Assembly: GCA_030668025.1 (NCBI GenBank)
Contig: DAOUUT010000076.1
Span: forward strand, 1-13,455
DNA length: 13,455 nucleotides
Reading direction: 5' to 3'
Source: Promethearchaeota archaeon
Lineage (GTDB): Archaea > Asgardarchaeota > Lokiarchaeia > Sigynarchaeales > SOKP01
Below the pieces are notes generated by a model that was not told the origin of the DNA, searched no databases, and saw nothing but the letters and a program-made list of their open reading frames with translations. Below, piece by piece: positions 13,443 to 13,455 of this stretch (its first letter is position 1; the number at the start of each line of letters is the position of its first letter). A program made the translations under genes and the position numbers.

Positions 13443-13455
13443 TACGTTATATATC

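Overview
The window looks like AT-rich chromosomal DNA from an Asgard archaeon, most likely of the Lokiarchaeia type. Archaeal features are a gene for ribosomal protein eS30, a tRNA-Trp whose intron can fold into a bulge-helix-bulge, TATA-like boxes close to start codons (some suggesting leaderless mRNAs), T-run terminators after several genes, and a secreted solute-binding protein rich in N-glycosylation sequons. Asgard-like features are a Ras-superfamily-like protein, a longin/roadblock-like protein, an SDS22-type leucine-rich-repeat protein, a MIT-like helical bundle fused to a zinc ribbon, and small zinc-ribbon proteins. The lineage call is inference from this combination; there is no rRNA or marker alignment.

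Layout, left to right. 26-835 (+) is a beta-class DNA methyltransferase with no visible restriction partner. 898-1011 (+) is a 37-codon remnant resembling the two ends of a DsrE-like protein. 1069-1449 (-) is a STAS/SpoIIAA-like protein. 1595-2845 (+) is a 12-helix MFS transporter. 2912-3784 (-) is the LRR protein, divergent from 3944-4798 (+), a Ras-like protein in which all five nucleotide-binding motifs are lost. A perfect palindrome sits just after the TATA box of that gene. 4890-5639 (-) is the longin-like protein, convergent with the pseudo-GTPase. 5893-5996 (-) is tRNA-Trp(CCA) with a 30-nt intron between tRNA positions 22 and 23. 6117-6686 (+) is a six-helix membrane protein of unknown role. 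6697-7191 and 7243-7425 (-) are two zinc-ribbon proteins in probable tandem. 7644-7847 (+) is eS30. 7867-9756 (-) is a 629-residue TPR protein, divergent from 9899-10594 (+), the MIT-like/zinc-ribbon protein. 10643-13063 (-) is a family 5 extracellular solute-binding protein with two Ig-like repeats and a C-terminal membrane anchor; its signal peptide appears only if translation begins at an ATT codon. 13245-13442 (-) is a frame open to the right edge.

Most genes stand alone, with frequent strand changes, so there is no long operon. The most interesting theme is a scatter of eukaryote-like trafficking and scaffold modules (dead GTPase, longin-like, MIT-like, LRR, TPR) within 8 kb. The strongest individual observations are the pseudo-GTPase with its operator-like palindrome, the D-arm tRNA intron, and the hidden signal peptide.
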